The notes: generated from the sequence alone by a model not told the origin. Shown: positions 51,465 to 60,885, numbered from the stretch's first letter. The stretch: DNA of 64,000 nt from Phyllobacterium myrsinacearum (GCF_014138285.1 NZ_JACGXN010000012.1:1-64000), one strand, 5' to 3'. A program made the numbers and translations.

Positions 51465-51850
51465 CTTGGGTCTCCAATCGTGACGGCACTTCCGGCCGCC
51501 TCAACAAGTCGCGATCGCAGGGGTTTCTCCCCCGTATGACCGCCAGGACAAAGTGCATGAATCCATCTCTCGCGAAGCCAGCCTTTGGAGATGCTGGAAA
51601 CACGGACAAGTTCATGCGGCGATGGATCTACGCTAAGCCAGCGTGGATCCGCTTTGTCTGCCTTGGTTTGGATGATCCCATCCGCACTACCGGCAATGAA
51701 GGTGTGCCTCTTCAGTAATTCCGGCTTGTGGACAGCCGAAAGACACCAGAAAGGCCCGCACCGTCGTTGCTTCAAGATGTCCTCAGTCTGGCGGTAGGCC
51801 GACAAACTGACTGGAGGGGTTAGTTCCAGGTACCATACCGTTTCTTCACC
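51465..51850 (-). ncRNA. speF-type leader of the ornithine decarboxylase gene
   Basis: A long, highly structured, non-coding leader stands directly before a decarboxylase of the type controlled by the alphaproteobacterial speF element. Strong stems include GGATCTACGCT/AGCGTGGATCC (51624-51650), CCAGC/GCTGG (51578-51597) and a C-rich segment near the start codon. Position, length and structure fit speF, but I could not run the covariance model. The rest of the gap, 51851-52005, should hold the divergent promoters of the decarboxylase and amidase genes. Confidence 0.65.
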
Positions 51851-52005
51851 ATAATGAAGATCGGCGGACACCCATGGGGCACGTGCGACTTTGGGCAAGG
51901 GCGATATAAGTCTAAACTTGTGTCCAATCAATGACAAATCTCGCATCTGCGAATTTTTTTTATTCATTGAACAAAGGGGGCCAAATCACATAGAATTATT
52001 GAACG

Positions 52006-53196
52006 ATGAGCACCATTTCACCCCTGAATGCCCTGCTGGATCTGCCTTTTCGGGCCTTTCCAGCCGTGGAAGGTCCGCTGAGCGGCCATACCCTTGCCGT
52101 CAAGGACATTTTCGATGTCGCGGGGTTGCCGACCCAATGTGGCAATCCTGAGAAAAATCACGAATCAGCCGCAAGTATTACCGCGCCTTCCATACAAAAA
52201 TTGCTGGATTCAGGCGCCCGGTTCATCGGCAAGACGCAGACCGATGAGCTTGCCTTCTCTCTGATGGGTCAAAACAGCCATTATCCCTTTCCGGTCAATC
52301 CGAGGGCGCCGGACCGGGTAACCGGCGGATCATCCTCAGGGTCCGCATCGGCGGTCGCGGGCGCACTTGCCGATATCGCCATCGGATCGGACACCGGCGG
52401 CTCGATACGCGCACCGGCAAGCTTTTGCGGACTGATCGGCCTGCGCACGACCCATGGCCGCATATCCCTTTCCGGCGCCATGCCGCTCGCCCCCTCGCTC
52501 GATACGTTCGGCTGGTTCGCCCGCGACATGGCTGTCTACGAGAAAGTCGGCGCTATCCTGCTCGGGCCCGACGCGCAGAACTTCAAGCTCAATCGCCCGC
52601 TCTTTATCCCGCTTCTGGAACATTACCTGCTCGGTGAGGCGGAAGACACGGCGTTTCGCTCCATGTACGGCGCGGTTGCCTCCCATCTCGGCCATGCAAA
52701 ATCCGCCCGCCAGTCAACGGCCTCCATGGACGATCTTTATCTCTGCTTCCGGCAGATACAGGGATTCGAGGCCTGGGCTGCCCATGGCATCTGGATATCG
52801 GAAAAGGATCGCCATCTCGGCCCCGGCGTGAAAGAGCGCTTCGAGTATGGCTCGACCATTGATGCCGCGACCTACGCAACGCAGACAAATCGCCGGGACC
52901 TCTTTCGCAGCGAACTTGCCGATGTGCTGAAAGACGATGGCGTCATGGTTTTGCCGACCGTTCCCGGTGCTGCACCCATGGTCGGTTCCACATTCGATGA
53001 GCTGCAGGCCTACCGGGAACGTGCATTGCGATTGCTTTGCCTCTCCGGCCTCTCCGGCTTTCCGCAAATCACCTTGCCGCTCGGCGAGGTCCATGGCGCG
53101 CCGTTCGGTATTTCCCTGCTGGGCCCCAAGGGCAGCGACAGCGCCCTCATCCGACTCGGCAGCGCCATTCTGTCAGCCGCCGAAAGAAGGAACTGA
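52006..53196 (+). CDS. Amidase signature family enzyme
   Basis: 396 residues. The Ser-cisSer-Lys triad is K33 (LAVKDIFDV), S109 (TGGSSSGSASA) and S133 (GSDTGGSIRAPASFCG). The short length and VKDIFD start resemble plant AMI1 indole-3-acetamide hydrolases and related bacterial amidases. It releases ammonia from an amide; the particular amide is unknown. The LysR gene starts one base after its stop. Confidence 0.92.
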   Translation: MSTISPLNALLDLPFRAFPAVEGPLSGHTLAVKDIFDVAGLPTQCGNPEKNHESAASITAPSIQKLLDSGARFIGKTQTDELAFSLMGQNSHYPFPVNPRAPDRVTGGSSSGSASAVAGALADIAIGSDTGGSIRAPASFCGLIGLRTTHGRISLSGAMPLAPSLDTFGWFARDMAVYEKVGAILLGPDAQNFKLNRPLFIPLLEHYLLGEAEDTAFRSMYGAVASHLGHAKSARQSTASMDDLYLCFRQIQGFEAWAAHGIWISEKDRHLGPGVKERFEYGSTIDAATYATQTNRRDLFRSELADVLKDDGVMVLPTVPGAAPMVGSTFDELQAYRERALRLLCLSGLSGFPQITLPLGEVHGAPFGISLLGPKGSDSALIRLGSAILSAAERRN

Positions 53197-53197
53197 C

Positions 53198-54097
53198 ATG
53201 GATACACTCACCCGGATGCGCGCCTATATCGATGTGGTGGAGGCGGAAGGGTTTTCCGCCGCCGCCCGAAAGATCGGCCGGTCAAAGGCGCTGCTGTCCA
53301 AATATGTCCGCGAACTGGAAGACGAGCTGGGCGCACTGCTGCTCAATCGCACGACCCGGCAGTTTTCGCTGACCGAGGCCGGGCATACCTACTACCAGCG
53401 CGCCAGCGAAATTCTGCGCGAAGTCGAAAGCCTGCAGGAAACGGTGCGCGAATCGAACAGCGACATCAAAGGCCGGATAAAGATCTCAGCACCGCGTACA
53501 TTCGCCGACGCGGATATCGGCCAATGCCTGATCGATTTCTGTATCGAGCAGCCCGATATTGTTCTCGATGTGCGTCTGGATGACCGGTTTGTCGATCTGG
53601 TCGAAGAAGGCTTCGATCTTGCCATCCGCATTACCCGCCTGCAGGATTCGTCGCTCATTGCCAAACGCATCGCCCCCTTCGGCACTCTGCTTTGTGCCTC
53701 TCCCGATCTGATTGAACGGGTCGGGCGGCCAACCCGTCCCGAACAGCTGGCGTCTTTGCCCTGTATCATCGACACCAACAACCGCTCGCGCAACAACTGG
53801 CAATTTTACAATGATAGCGGCCCGACGATTTCGGTGCAGGTGTCCGGACGGATGGAAATCAACAGCCCGCTTTCAACCCGCCGCGCGGTCCTGGCTGGGC
53901 TGGGTTTCGGTTCGATGCCGGATTTCATCGCCAAACCCGATATCGAGAGCGGCCGGCTGGTCAGTGTTCTCGACGAGTATTCCCTGCGCGATGGCGGCAT
54001 TTTCGCGGTTTATCCGCACCGCCGCTACCTCCCGGCAAAAGTGCGCGTGCTTGTGGATTACCTCGCCAAATGGTTCAAGGACAACCGCAAGGCGTGA
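53198..54097 (+). CDS. LysR-family transcriptional regulator
   Basis: 299 residues from ATG 53198 (after GAAGGAACTG). HTH at about 3-62 (TRMRAYIDVVEAEGFSAAARKIGRSKALLSKYVRELEDELGALLLNRTTR), and a CrgA-like effector domain (about 90-295). Co-transcribed with the amidase gene and probably its regulator. Confidence 0.93.
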   Translation: MDTLTRMRAYIDVVEAEGFSAAARKIGRSKALLSKYVRELEDELGALLLNRTTRQFSLTEAGHTYYQRASEILREVESLQETVRESNSDIKGRIKISAPRTFADADIGQCLIDFCIEQPDIVLDVRLDDRFVDLVEEGFDLAIRITRLQDSSLIAKRIAPFGTLLCASPDLIERVGRPTRPEQLASLPCIIDTNNRSRNNWQFYNDSGPTISVQVSGRMEINSPLSTRRAVLAGLGFGSMPDFIAKPDIESGRLVSVLDEYSLRDGGIFAVYPHRRYLPAKVRVLVDYLAKWFKDNRKA

Positions 54098-54161
54098 ATA
54101 TGTTATATCGTCCCAATTTCGACACGTTCGGAATGTCCTTTGCGCTGAGTATACGGGCGGC

Positions 54162-54824
54162 ATGATGCATCAAAGATTCGCGATTTTCGTCGCAACCCTC
54201 GCTAACGGAATGTTGATCGCCACGCCGGCGTATGTGCATCCTCACGTCTTTGCCGAAGCCCGGCTCGACATCACGATCAATCCGGATGGAACTGTTCAGA
54301 AACTCGGTCATGTCTGGCGTTTCGACGACCTTTTCTCCAGCACCGTTCTCGTCGAATTCGACAAGAACGGCGACCTGAAGCTCGATGACAAGGAGCTGGC
54401 GGAACTCGGCAATACGATCAATTCGTCGATCTCGGAGTTTGATTATTTCCAGTCCGTGACACTCGACAACAAAAAGGTGTCGATGGCCCCCCCGGAGCAC
54501 CTGATCGCGGATTTCCAGAACAACCAGTTGCTTATTATATTCGAGAGCAAACCGAAGCAGCCCCTGAAGCTCGGCGGGGTGACCAGTTTCGGTGTTTATG
54601 ATCCGACGTTTTACACGGCGATCGACTACGTCAACGATACGGATATCCACGTCAATGGAATGCCCGCCAGTTGCAAATCCAAAGTCGTGCGGCCCAATCC
54701 GGATGAAGCCATTGCTGCCAATCAGGCCACGCTGACGGATTCTTTCTTTAATGACCCGACTGGGACTAATATGTCGAAAATCTTCGCCACCCGGCTGGAA
54801 ATAGACTGCCCGGCAAAAGGATAA
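54162..54824 (+). CDS. DUF1007 family periplasmic protein with EF-hand-like loop
   Basis: 220 residues; ATG 54162 or 54165. Signal peptide (about 24 residues, IFVATLANGMLIATPAYV), then HPHVFAEARLDITINPDG. An EF-hand-like calcium loop is visible as DKNGDLKLDDKEL near residue 68. DUF1007 proteins are regularly found beside NicO-type metal permeases, as here (1 base between stop and next start), and are thought to help metal handling in the periplasm. Function of the pair is inferred. Confidence 0.88.
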   Translation: MMHQRFAIFVATLANGMLIATPAYVHPHVFAEARLDITINPDGTVQKLGHVWRFDDLFSSTVLVEFDKNGDLKLDDKELAELGNTINSSISEFDYFQSVTLDNKKVSMAPPEHLIADFQNNQLLIIFESKPKQPLKLGGVTSFGVYDPTFYTAIDYVNDTDIHVNGMPASCKSKVVRPNPDEAIAANQATLTDSFFNDPTGTNMSKIFATRLEIDCPAKG

Positions 54825-54825
54825 G

Positions 54826-55959
54826 ATGATGCGGAAAACAACCCTCGTTTGTGCCTTGGTTCTCGCAGCGCTGTTTGGCGGCCACGCATTGGCGCAGACC
54901 TCGTCGCTGGGTATCGGCTCGAACGAGGTGGCCATGCAACCCACTGGGCCCTTTGCCGAAATCATCCTCTGGATCAATCTCCAGCAGCGTAATTTCTACC
55001 TCGCCATGACCCATGCGCTCAAAGCCATGCGCGAAGATCCCTGGCAGGCTTCCGTCCTTGTCGGACTGTCCTTCCTCTACGGCATTCTGCATGCGGTTGG
55101 TCCGGGTCACGGCAAGGCGGTGATTTCCTCCTACATGCTGGCCAATGAAACCACGCTGAAGCGTGGTATCCTGCTCTCTTTCGCCTCCTCCATGCTGCAG
55201 GCAATCACGGCGCTGTTCATCGTCGGCCTCGCCTGGCTTGTGCTGCGTGGCACCACCGTGTCGATGAACGACGCGGCCCGTTACATGGAAATCGCCAGCT
55301 TTGTCCTGATCATCGCCTTCGGCCTTTCCCTGCTCTGGCGCAAGCTGCCGCTCCTGTTTGGCCCGCGCGTCGCCCATCTCATGCCGGAAAAGCACGATCA
55401 CGGCTCTGTTCTGACCGATCACCATCACGATCATCATCACAGCCATGATGACGATTGCGGTTGCGGGCATGATCATCATGACCACACGCATGATCACGGC
55501 CACAGCCACAGCCATACAGCACGCGCGCCCGTTGCCCATCTGCATAGTCACGCCCATCACGACCATTCACATGCCGCAGGCGAGGTCTGCGCCACCTGCG
55601 GCCACTCGCACGCGCCAGATCCGGCTATGCTTGGCGGCGAATTCAACTGGAAGACCGCATGGTCGGCCATCGTTGCCGTCGGCCTGCGCCCGTGCTCCGG
55701 CGCGCTGATCGTGCTGACATTCTCCTTGCTGAACGGACTGATGCTCGGCGGCGTGCTCTCGGTGTTCGCCATGGCCTTCGGCACGTTCATCACCGTTGCA
55801 GCTCTCGCTACGCTGGCAGTCACCGCCAAGAATGTTGCGTTGAAGATTTCCGGCGGCGGCGCGCTTTCAACCCGTGTCCAGAACACGATCGAAGTCGGCG
55901 GTGCGCTGTTTATCGTGCTGGTCGGCGTGCTGCTTTTGACAGCAGCAATCCGTTTTTAG
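54826..55959 (+). CDS. NicO-family nickel/cobalt transporter with His-rich loop
   Basis: 377 residues with a signal-like N-terminus and about 6-7 membrane segments. The NicO/RcnA motifs are GILHAVGPGHGKAVISSYMLA and GLRPCSGALIVLTFSLLNG. Between them, about residues 185-260, lies a very His-rich cytoplasmic or periplasmic loop (HHHDHHHSHDDDCGCGHDHHDH and more) likely to bind metal. Direction of transport and metal (Ni, Co or Zn) are not settled by sequence; the DUF1007 partner is typical of this subgroup. Confidence 0.92.
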   Translation: MMRKTTLVCALVLAALFGGHALAQTSSLGIGSNEVAMQPTGPFAEIILWINLQQRNFYLAMTHALKAMREDPWQASVLVGLSFLYGILHAVGPGHGKAVISSYMLANETTLKRGILLSFASSMLQAITALFIVGLAWLVLRGTTVSMNDAARYMEIASFVLIIAFGLSLLWRKLPLLFGPRVAHLMPEKHDHGSVLTDHHHDHHHSHDDDCGCGHDHHDHTHDHGHSHSHTARAPVAHLHSHAHHDHSHAAGEVCATCGHSHAPDPAMLGGEFNWKTAWSAIVAVGLRPCSGALIVLTFSLLNGLMLGGVLSVFAMAFGTFITVAALATLAVTAKNVALKISGGGALSTRVQNTIEVGGALFIVLVGVLLLTAAIRF

Positions 55960-55989
55960 GGGAAGCCAGGGAACTTTTGCAATCGCATG

Positions 55990-56136
55990 GTGCGTGGTTC
56001 GACAAGCTCACCATGAGGGAGAGCGAGGATTGCAGGGAGTCAAGTTTTTAAAGATTGCTCATGCCGCAATGTTTCCGATTGGCTTTACAGCACCACTCTC
56101 CCTCACGGTGAGCTTGTTGAACCACGAACCACGCAC
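55990..56136. repeat. Palindromic intergenic repeat, family B, copy 4
   Basis: About 147 bp. GGTGCGTGGTTCGACAAG at the left and its near-complement at the right, with two substitutions in the right arm. The centre GAGGATTGCAGGGAG and TTACAGCACCACTC match the copy at 31417-31566. Confidence 0.9.
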
Positions 56137-56159
56137 ACCCAAGCAACTGCAGAGGTGCC

Positions 56160-56372
56160 CTAATCCTTGCGGCGCTGGCTCCGGCCACGCAACCAGAACA
56201 CCAGAAAAAAACCGACCACAAACACAGCGGCAAAAATACCTGCCAGCACCGGCGAGTGGGCACCCAGCGCAAGCATCATGGTGGGCATGTAGAACGCGGC
56301 AAACCCGAAACCGAGCATGATACAGGCTGCGGCGATGGCAGCATTGCGGGTTTTGGGATCACTCACGGTCAT
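56160..56372 (-). CDS. Small two-helix membrane protein
   Basis: 70 residues. Two hydrophobic segments at about 10-35 and 42-60 with a very basic C-terminus (RGRSQRRKD), which predicts a cytoplasmic tail. No family recognised. ATG 56372 has AGGAAAG upstream at good spacing, and the codon pattern looks real. Unknown function. Confidence 0.7.
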   Translation of the reverse strand: MTVSDPKTRNAAIAAACIMLGFGFAAFYMPTMMLALGAHSPVLAGIFAAVFVVGFFLVFWLRGRSQRRKD

Positions 56373-56433
56373 GGTCTTTCCTAGGGTACAACAGTCGCAG
56401 CCTTTTTAGCCCCGTTACGCCCGAACGCAAGCA

Positions 56434-57108
56434 CTACATCGAGCGGAAGTCCTCGAGCCGCTTGATCTGCGCTCCATCTGCATCGAAATTATCAGGCGAA
56501 AGCCATGCCTGATAGGCGGCTTTCAGGGTCGGCCATTCGCTGTCGATGATCGAAAACCACGCCGTGTCGCGGTTCTGACCTTTCTGCACCATGTGCTGGC
56601 GGAAGATGCCCTCAAAGGTGAAACCGAAACGCTCCGCCGCGCGCTTGGACGGCTCGTTGGCGTTGTTGCATTTCCACTCGTAGCGGCGATATCCGAGTGT
56701 ATCGAAAATGTAGGATGCAAAGAGATACTGCGCCTCAGTCGCCGCCGGTTTGCGGGAAATCAGCGGTCCCCAATAGATGTTGCCGATTTCGATGACGCCG
56801 AATGTCGGATCGATCCGCATCAGGGTCTGCCGCCCCGCAACCTTGCCGGACTTCTTGTCGATGACCGCAAAGAACAGCGGATCCTTGCTGGCCGAGACTT
56901 TTTCAAGCCATGCATCGAATGCCGGACGATCACCCGCCGCCGTTTCGAACAGGTAGCGGAAACGATCTCCCGCATCTGCCACGCTCGACGCCTCGTACAG
57001 CCCGTCGCCATGTCTGGCGGCATCCAGCGGCTCAAGGGTGACATAGCGTCCTTCGATCGTTTCGCGGGCAGGGAGAGGGCGCGGTGTCCAGTCTTTGAGA
57101 TCAGTCAT
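56434..57108 (-). CDS. GNAT acetyltransferase (RimJ/RimL-like)
   Basis: 224 residues from ATG 57108 (MTDLKDWTPRPLPARETIEGRYVTLEPL). The pattern GVIEIGNIYWGPLISRKPAATEAQYLFASYIFDTLGYRRYEWKCNNANEPSKRAAERFGFTFEGIFRQH is that of GNAT family proteins related to ribosomal-protein or small-molecule acetyltransferases. The upstream part of the open frame is antisense to the aminotransferase gene and rejected. Substrate unknown. Confidence 0.92.
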   Translation of the reverse strand: MTDLKDWTPRPLPARETIEGRYVTLEPLDAARHGDGLYEASSVADAGDRFRYLFETAAGDRPAFDAWLEKVSASKDPLFFAVIDKKSGKVAGRQTLMRIDPTFGVIEIGNIYWGPLISRKPAATEAQYLFASYIFDTLGYRRYEWKCNNANEPSKRAAERFGFTFEGIFRQHMVQKGQNRDTAWFSIIDSEWPTLKAAYQAWLSPDNFDADGAQIKRLEDFRSM

Positions 57109-57199
57109 GTTAGCGGACCTGTTTTGCATATGAGTATTTGACTCCATACAATCGGAACCGCACAAAGCAGAAGACATAAATTGTGTGTGAGACAAGATA

Positions 57200-58369
57200 A
57201 TGCTGCATACCATCTCCGGTTTCGACCGTATCGGCGAAGAAAATGCCTTTGCCGTTCTCGCCCGCGCCACCGCACTCGCCTCGCAGGGCAAGGACATCAT
57301 CAATCTCGGCATCGGCCAGCCGGATTTCAAAACACCCGGCCATATCGTTGAAGCCGCCATCAAAGCGCTCAGGGACGGCCACCATGGCTATACGCCTGCA
57401 ACTGGGCTGCTTGCCGCCCGCGAGGCAGTGGTGCGCCGTACACTCACCACGACGGGCGTAGAGGTCTCGCCGGAGAACGTCATCATCGTTCCTGGCGGCA
57501 AGGTGACCATGTTCGCGGCGATCCTGATTTTCGGTGAACCCGGCGCGGAAATTCTTTACCCCGATCCCGGCTTCCCGATCTATCGCTCGATGATCGAATT
57601 CACCGGTGCCACTCCGGTTCCCGTGCCGATCCGCGAGGAGAATGCCTTTGCCTTTTCCGCCGAAGAAACGCTTGCCCTGATCACACCCAAAACGCGATTG
57701 CTGATCCTCAATTCACCGGCCAATCCGACAGGCGGTGTTACCCCGAAAACCGAGATTGAAAAGCTGGTCAAGGGACTGGAGGCCCATCCGCATGTCGCCA
57801 TCATGTCCGATGAGATTTACGACGTCATGACCTATGACGGCGAGGAACATTGCTCGCTCCTGACCTTCCCTTCGATCCGTGACCGGCTGATTGTGCTCAA
57901 CGGCTGGTCCAAGACGTGGGCAATGACCGGCTGGCGCATGGGCTGGTCGATCTGGCCGGACAGTCTCTACGACAAGGTACGCAAGCTCGCGGTCAACTGC
58001 TGGTCCTGCGTCAATGCTCCGAGCCAGTTTGCCGGTATCGCCGCCATTGACGGGCCGCAGGATGATGTCGAGAAAATGTGCCGTGCCTTCGACAGCCGCC
58101 GCAAGATCGTCGTCGATGGTCTCAACAGCCTGCCCGGCATCAGCTGTGCCACGCCGAAGGGCGCATTCTATGCGTTCCCCAACATCAAGCAGACGGGATG
58201 GCCGGCCAAGCAGCTGGCGGCGGCATTGCTGGATGAGGCGGGCGTTGCCCTGATCGGCGGCCCGGATTTCGGCATTCTTGGCGAAGGCTATATCCGGCTT
58301 TCCTACGCCAATTCGGAGGAAAACATCCTGCGCGCTATCGAGCGCATCGAGCGGTTCCTTTCCAAATAG
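57200..58369 (+). CDS. PLP-dependent class I/II aminotransferase
   Basis: 389 residues. IINLGIGQPDFKTPGHI at the N-terminus, NSPANPTGGV, the Asp-Tyr of SDEIYDVMTYDGEEH, PLP Lys in LNGWSKTWAMTGWRMGW, and the C-terminal Arg region GEGYIRLSYANSEENI. AspC-like fold type I enzymes of this subgroup use aromatic or aspartate-type amino donors. Specific substrate cannot be told. Divergent from the GNAT gene. Confidence 0.93.
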   Translation: MLHTISGFDRIGEENAFAVLARATALASQGKDIINLGIGQPDFKTPGHIVEAAIKALRDGHHGYTPATGLLAAREAVVRRTLTTTGVEVSPENVIIVPGGKVTMFAAILIFGEPGAEILYPDPGFPIYRSMIEFTGATPVPVPIREENAFAFSAEETLALITPKTRLLILNSPANPTGGVTPKTEIEKLVKGLEAHPHVAIMSDEIYDVMTYDGEEHCSLLTFPSIRDRLIVLNGWSKTWAMTGWRMGWSIWPDSLYDKVRKLAVNCWSCVNAPSQFAGIAAIDGPQDDVEKMCRAFDSRRKIVVDGLNSLPGISCATPKGAFYAFPNIKQTGWPAKQLAAALLDEAGVALIGGPDFGILGEGYIRLSYANSEENILRAIERIERFLSK

Positions 58370-58373
58370 GCGA

Positions 58374-59450
58374 TCAGCCGCGCATCACGCCGCGATCCAC
58401 CGATGCAGCCTTCACCAGGGCGAAGACATTCTCGCCCTGCTTGAGTGCAAGTTCACTGGCCGACTTGCGCGTCAGCCGTGCAACGATGGTCTGGCCGCCA
58501 ATGTCGAGGCTGAGATCACAGTCAGGCCCGTCATTGGTCTCTATACCGGTAATGCGCGCGGGCAGGATGTTGCGAACGCTGATGGCATCAGGCAGCGTGC
58601 GGGCAATCGAGACATCCCGCGCCCGTATCCGCAACCGCAGCTTTGTTCCTGCCGCAAAGCCAAGCTTGGCGATCTGGAACGGCTGCCCGCCAATATCGAG
58701 CGACGTCAGCCCGAAAGCATCGTCGCTTGCCGTAACCACACCTGTCACCAGCGCTCCGGCATCGTCATGACTTCCAAGCCGGGAGAAGATCGTCTCGGCC
58801 GGTCCGCTCGCTGTCACTTGGCCTGCCTGCAGAAGCACGATCTCGTCCGCCAGCCGCGCCACCTCGTCAACCTCGTGGCTGACATAGAGGATCGGTAGTT
58901 TCGTCTCATCGCGCAGGGTTTCAAGGAAGGGCAGGATTTCCTGACGCCGGGAATGGTCGAGCGATGACAGGGGCTCATCCATCAGAAGCAATGCCGGATT
59001 GGACAGCAACGCCCGACCGATCGCGACGCGCTGCCGTTCTCCGCCCGACAATGTTGCCGGTGCGCGTTGCTGCAGATGGCCGAGCCCGAGCAGGGCAACC
59101 ACCCTGTCATAGGACAGGCCCGCGCTGCGCCGTCCGGCCCAACGCGCATAGGTCAGGTTGTTCTTGACCGAGAGATGCGGAAACAGCCGCGCATCCTGGA
59201 AGACATAACCGATCCGGCGCTGTTCCGGCGGGAGATAGATGCCATTCGTGCTGTCGAACAGCACGTGGTCCCGGATAGCAATCCGGCCTTTCACCGGGCG
59301 CGTCACCCCGGCAATCATTTTGAGAAGTGTTGTCTTGCCCGCACCGGATTCACCGAACAGCGCCGTGACACCGCTGCCAGCGGTAAACGCAGCGGCGATG
59401 GGGAACGACCCCACCTGCCCTTCAACGGAAACAAACAGCGTATCGCTCAT
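58374..59450 (-). CDS. modC: Molybdate ABC transporter ATP-binding protein
   Basis: 358 residues from ATG 59450. Walker [17 protein letters not shown], signature LSGGERQRVAIGRAL, Walker B LLMDEPLSSLDHSRR and a C-terminal Mop/TOBE domain from about residue 290 (DAISVRNILPARITGIE). Its start overlaps the modB stop by 4 bases. Cytoplasmic ATPase for molybdate uptake. Confidence 0.96.
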   Translation of the reverse strand: MSDTLFVSVEGQVGSFPIAAAFTAGSGVTALFGESGAGKTTLLKMIAGVTRPVKGRIAIRDHVLFDSTNGIYLPPEQRRIGYVFQDARLFPHLSVKNNLTYARWAGRRSAGLSYDRVVALLGLGHLQQRAPATLSGGERQRVAIGRALLSNPALLLMDEPLSSLDHSRRQEILPFLETLRDETKLPILYVSHEVDEVARLADEIVLLQAGQVTASGPAETIFSRLGSHDDAGALVTGVVTASDDAFGLTSLDIGGQPFQIAKLGFAAGTKLRLRIRARDVSIARTLPDAISVRNILPARITGIETNDGPDCDLSLDIGGQTIVARLTRKSASELALKQGENVFALVKAASVDRGVMRG

Positions 59451-60130
59451 GTCCTGCCTCCGCTGAGGCGGCGTTGCAACCATTCCGACGCAACAACCGC
59501 GACAATTGAAATCACGACCGAGACGAGAATGAGACGCAGGGCGGCGGCATCACCGGCCGGGCTCTGCAGCAGCGAATAGATCGCAAGGGACAAGGTCTGT
59601 GTCTCGCCGGGAATATTGGAAACGAAGGTGATCGTCGCCCCGAATTCGCCCAGTGCCTTGGCAAAGCCCAGCACGGCACCGGCGAGAATGCCCGGCAGCA
59701 AAAGCGGCAGCGTCACCGTAAAGAACACCACGATGCGCCCGGCTCCAAGGGAGCGTGCCGCTTCCTCAAGGCCACGATCAAGGCTTTCAATGGAAAGCCG
59801 CATGGGCCGCACCAACAGAGGAAACGCCATCACGCCAGCCGCCAGCGCAGCACCAGTCCAGCGGAAGGAAAAGGTCAGTCCGAATACGTCGTTGAAAAAG
59901 CCGCCCAGCGTGCCGCGCGCGCCGAACCATACCAACAGCAGATATCCCGTCACCACGGGCGGGATGACCAGCGGCATGGTGATCAGCGCCTGCAGCAGGC
60001 TTTTACCCCAGAAGGAAAAGCGTGCGAGAATCCACGCGATGATAAAGGCAAAAGGCAGGGCGACGAGGATCGCAACCAGCGCGACCCTCAGCGACAGAAG
60101 AACAATGGCCCATTCTGTCTCACCCAGCAC
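59447..60130 (-). CDS. modB: Molybdate ABC transporter permease
   Basis: 227 residues from GTG 60130, preceded by AAGGCAGG. Five to six membrane segments and the EAA loop EEAARSLGAGRIVVFFTVTLPLLLPGI. It starts 2 bases after the modA stop and overlaps modC. Confidence 0.96.
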   Translation of the reverse strand: MLGETEWAIVLLSLRVALVAILVALPFAFIIAWILARFSFWGKSLLQALITMPLVIPPVVTGYLLLVWFGARGTLGGFFNDVFGLTFSFRWTGAALAAGVMAFPLLVRPMRLSIESLDRGLEEAARSLGAGRIVVFFTVTLPLLLPGILAGAVLGFAKALGEFGATITFVSNIPGETQTLSLAIYSLLQSPAGDAAALRLILVSVVISIVAVVASEWLQRRLSGGRT

Positions 60131-60132
60131 GA

Positions 60133-60885
60133 TCAGCCTGCCTTGTCGGAGGCGCCGACGAAGCCTTTCGACTTGATGATCTCCTGGCCTTCATCGCTGG
60201 CGAGGAAGTCGAGGAATGCCTTGCCTTCAGCCGAAGCTTCCTTGCCGACCAGTGCAGCCGGATAGAGAATTGGCTTGTGGGTCGAACCGGCGAAACGATA
60301 GGCCTCCACGAGATCAGGTGCCGCGGTATGGTCCGATGCATAGACGATGGCCGCATTGGCCTCACCACGGCTGACGAATTCCAGTGCAGCGCGCACATTC
60401 TCGGTAAAGACAGCATTCTTGCTGACCTCATCCCAAATTTTAAGCGTTTCCAGCGCACTCTTGCCATACTTGCCGGCAGGAACATTGCTGGGATCCCCCA
60501 TGGCGAAGCGCCCGGCCTTCAGAATGGCTGCCGCGTCACCCTTATCCTTCTTGGTCAGGATAACAAGTGCATTGCCCGCAACGATCTTGCGTGACGGCTT
60601 GTCGATGAGGTTGCGCTGCTCAAGATAATCCATCCAGTCAAGATCGGCTGAAATGAAGATATTCGCAGGCGCGCCCTGCTCGATCTGCTTGGCCAGGACC
60701 GATGAAGCCGCGAACGAGGATGTCACTTTCGTGCCGGTCTTTGCTTCGAATTTGGCAGCCGCCTGCTCGATCACTTCCTTCATGCTTGCAGCCGCAAACA
60801 CCGTTACTTTTTCGGCAGCATAGGCACCATTGATGCCCGTCAGCGCCGCCAGAACCATAAAGCCCAGAATGAGAATTTTTTTCAT
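60133..60885 (-). CDS. modA: Molybdate-binding periplasmic protein
   Basis: 250 residues from ATG 60885 with a signal peptide ending near AYA-AEK. Molybdate contacts: AAASMKEVI near the mature start, SFAASSVLAKQIEQGAPANIFISADLDWMDYL, and the GDPSNVPAGKYGK and YASD segments. First gene of modABC. The 279 bases upstream hold no evident gene and I see no clear ModE palindrome. Confidence 0.95.
   Translation of the reverse strand: MKKILILGFMVLAALTGINGAYAAEKVTVFAAASMKEVIEQAAAKFEAKTGTKVTSSFAASSVLAKQIEQGAPANIFISADLDWMDYLEQRNLIDKPSRKIVAGNALVILTKKDKGDAAAILKAGRFAMGDPSNVPAGKYGKSALETLKIWDEVSKNAVFTENVRAALEFVSRGEANAAIVYASDHTAAPDLVEAYRFAGSTHKPILYPAALVGKEASAEGKAFLDFLASDEGQEIIKSKGFVGASDKAG

Noticed and set aside
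51323..51967. 214-codon minus-strand frame over the decarboxylase leader
   Set aside because: Overlaps the start of the decarboxylase in another frame and shows no domain. A short leader peptide inside it is not excluded, but the full frame is not a gene.
54096..54112. Possible Zur box (TATGTTATAT) before the DUF1007-NicO genes
   Set aside because: It matches the two real boxes only at the central GTTAT and lacks the TGT/ACA ends and symmetry.
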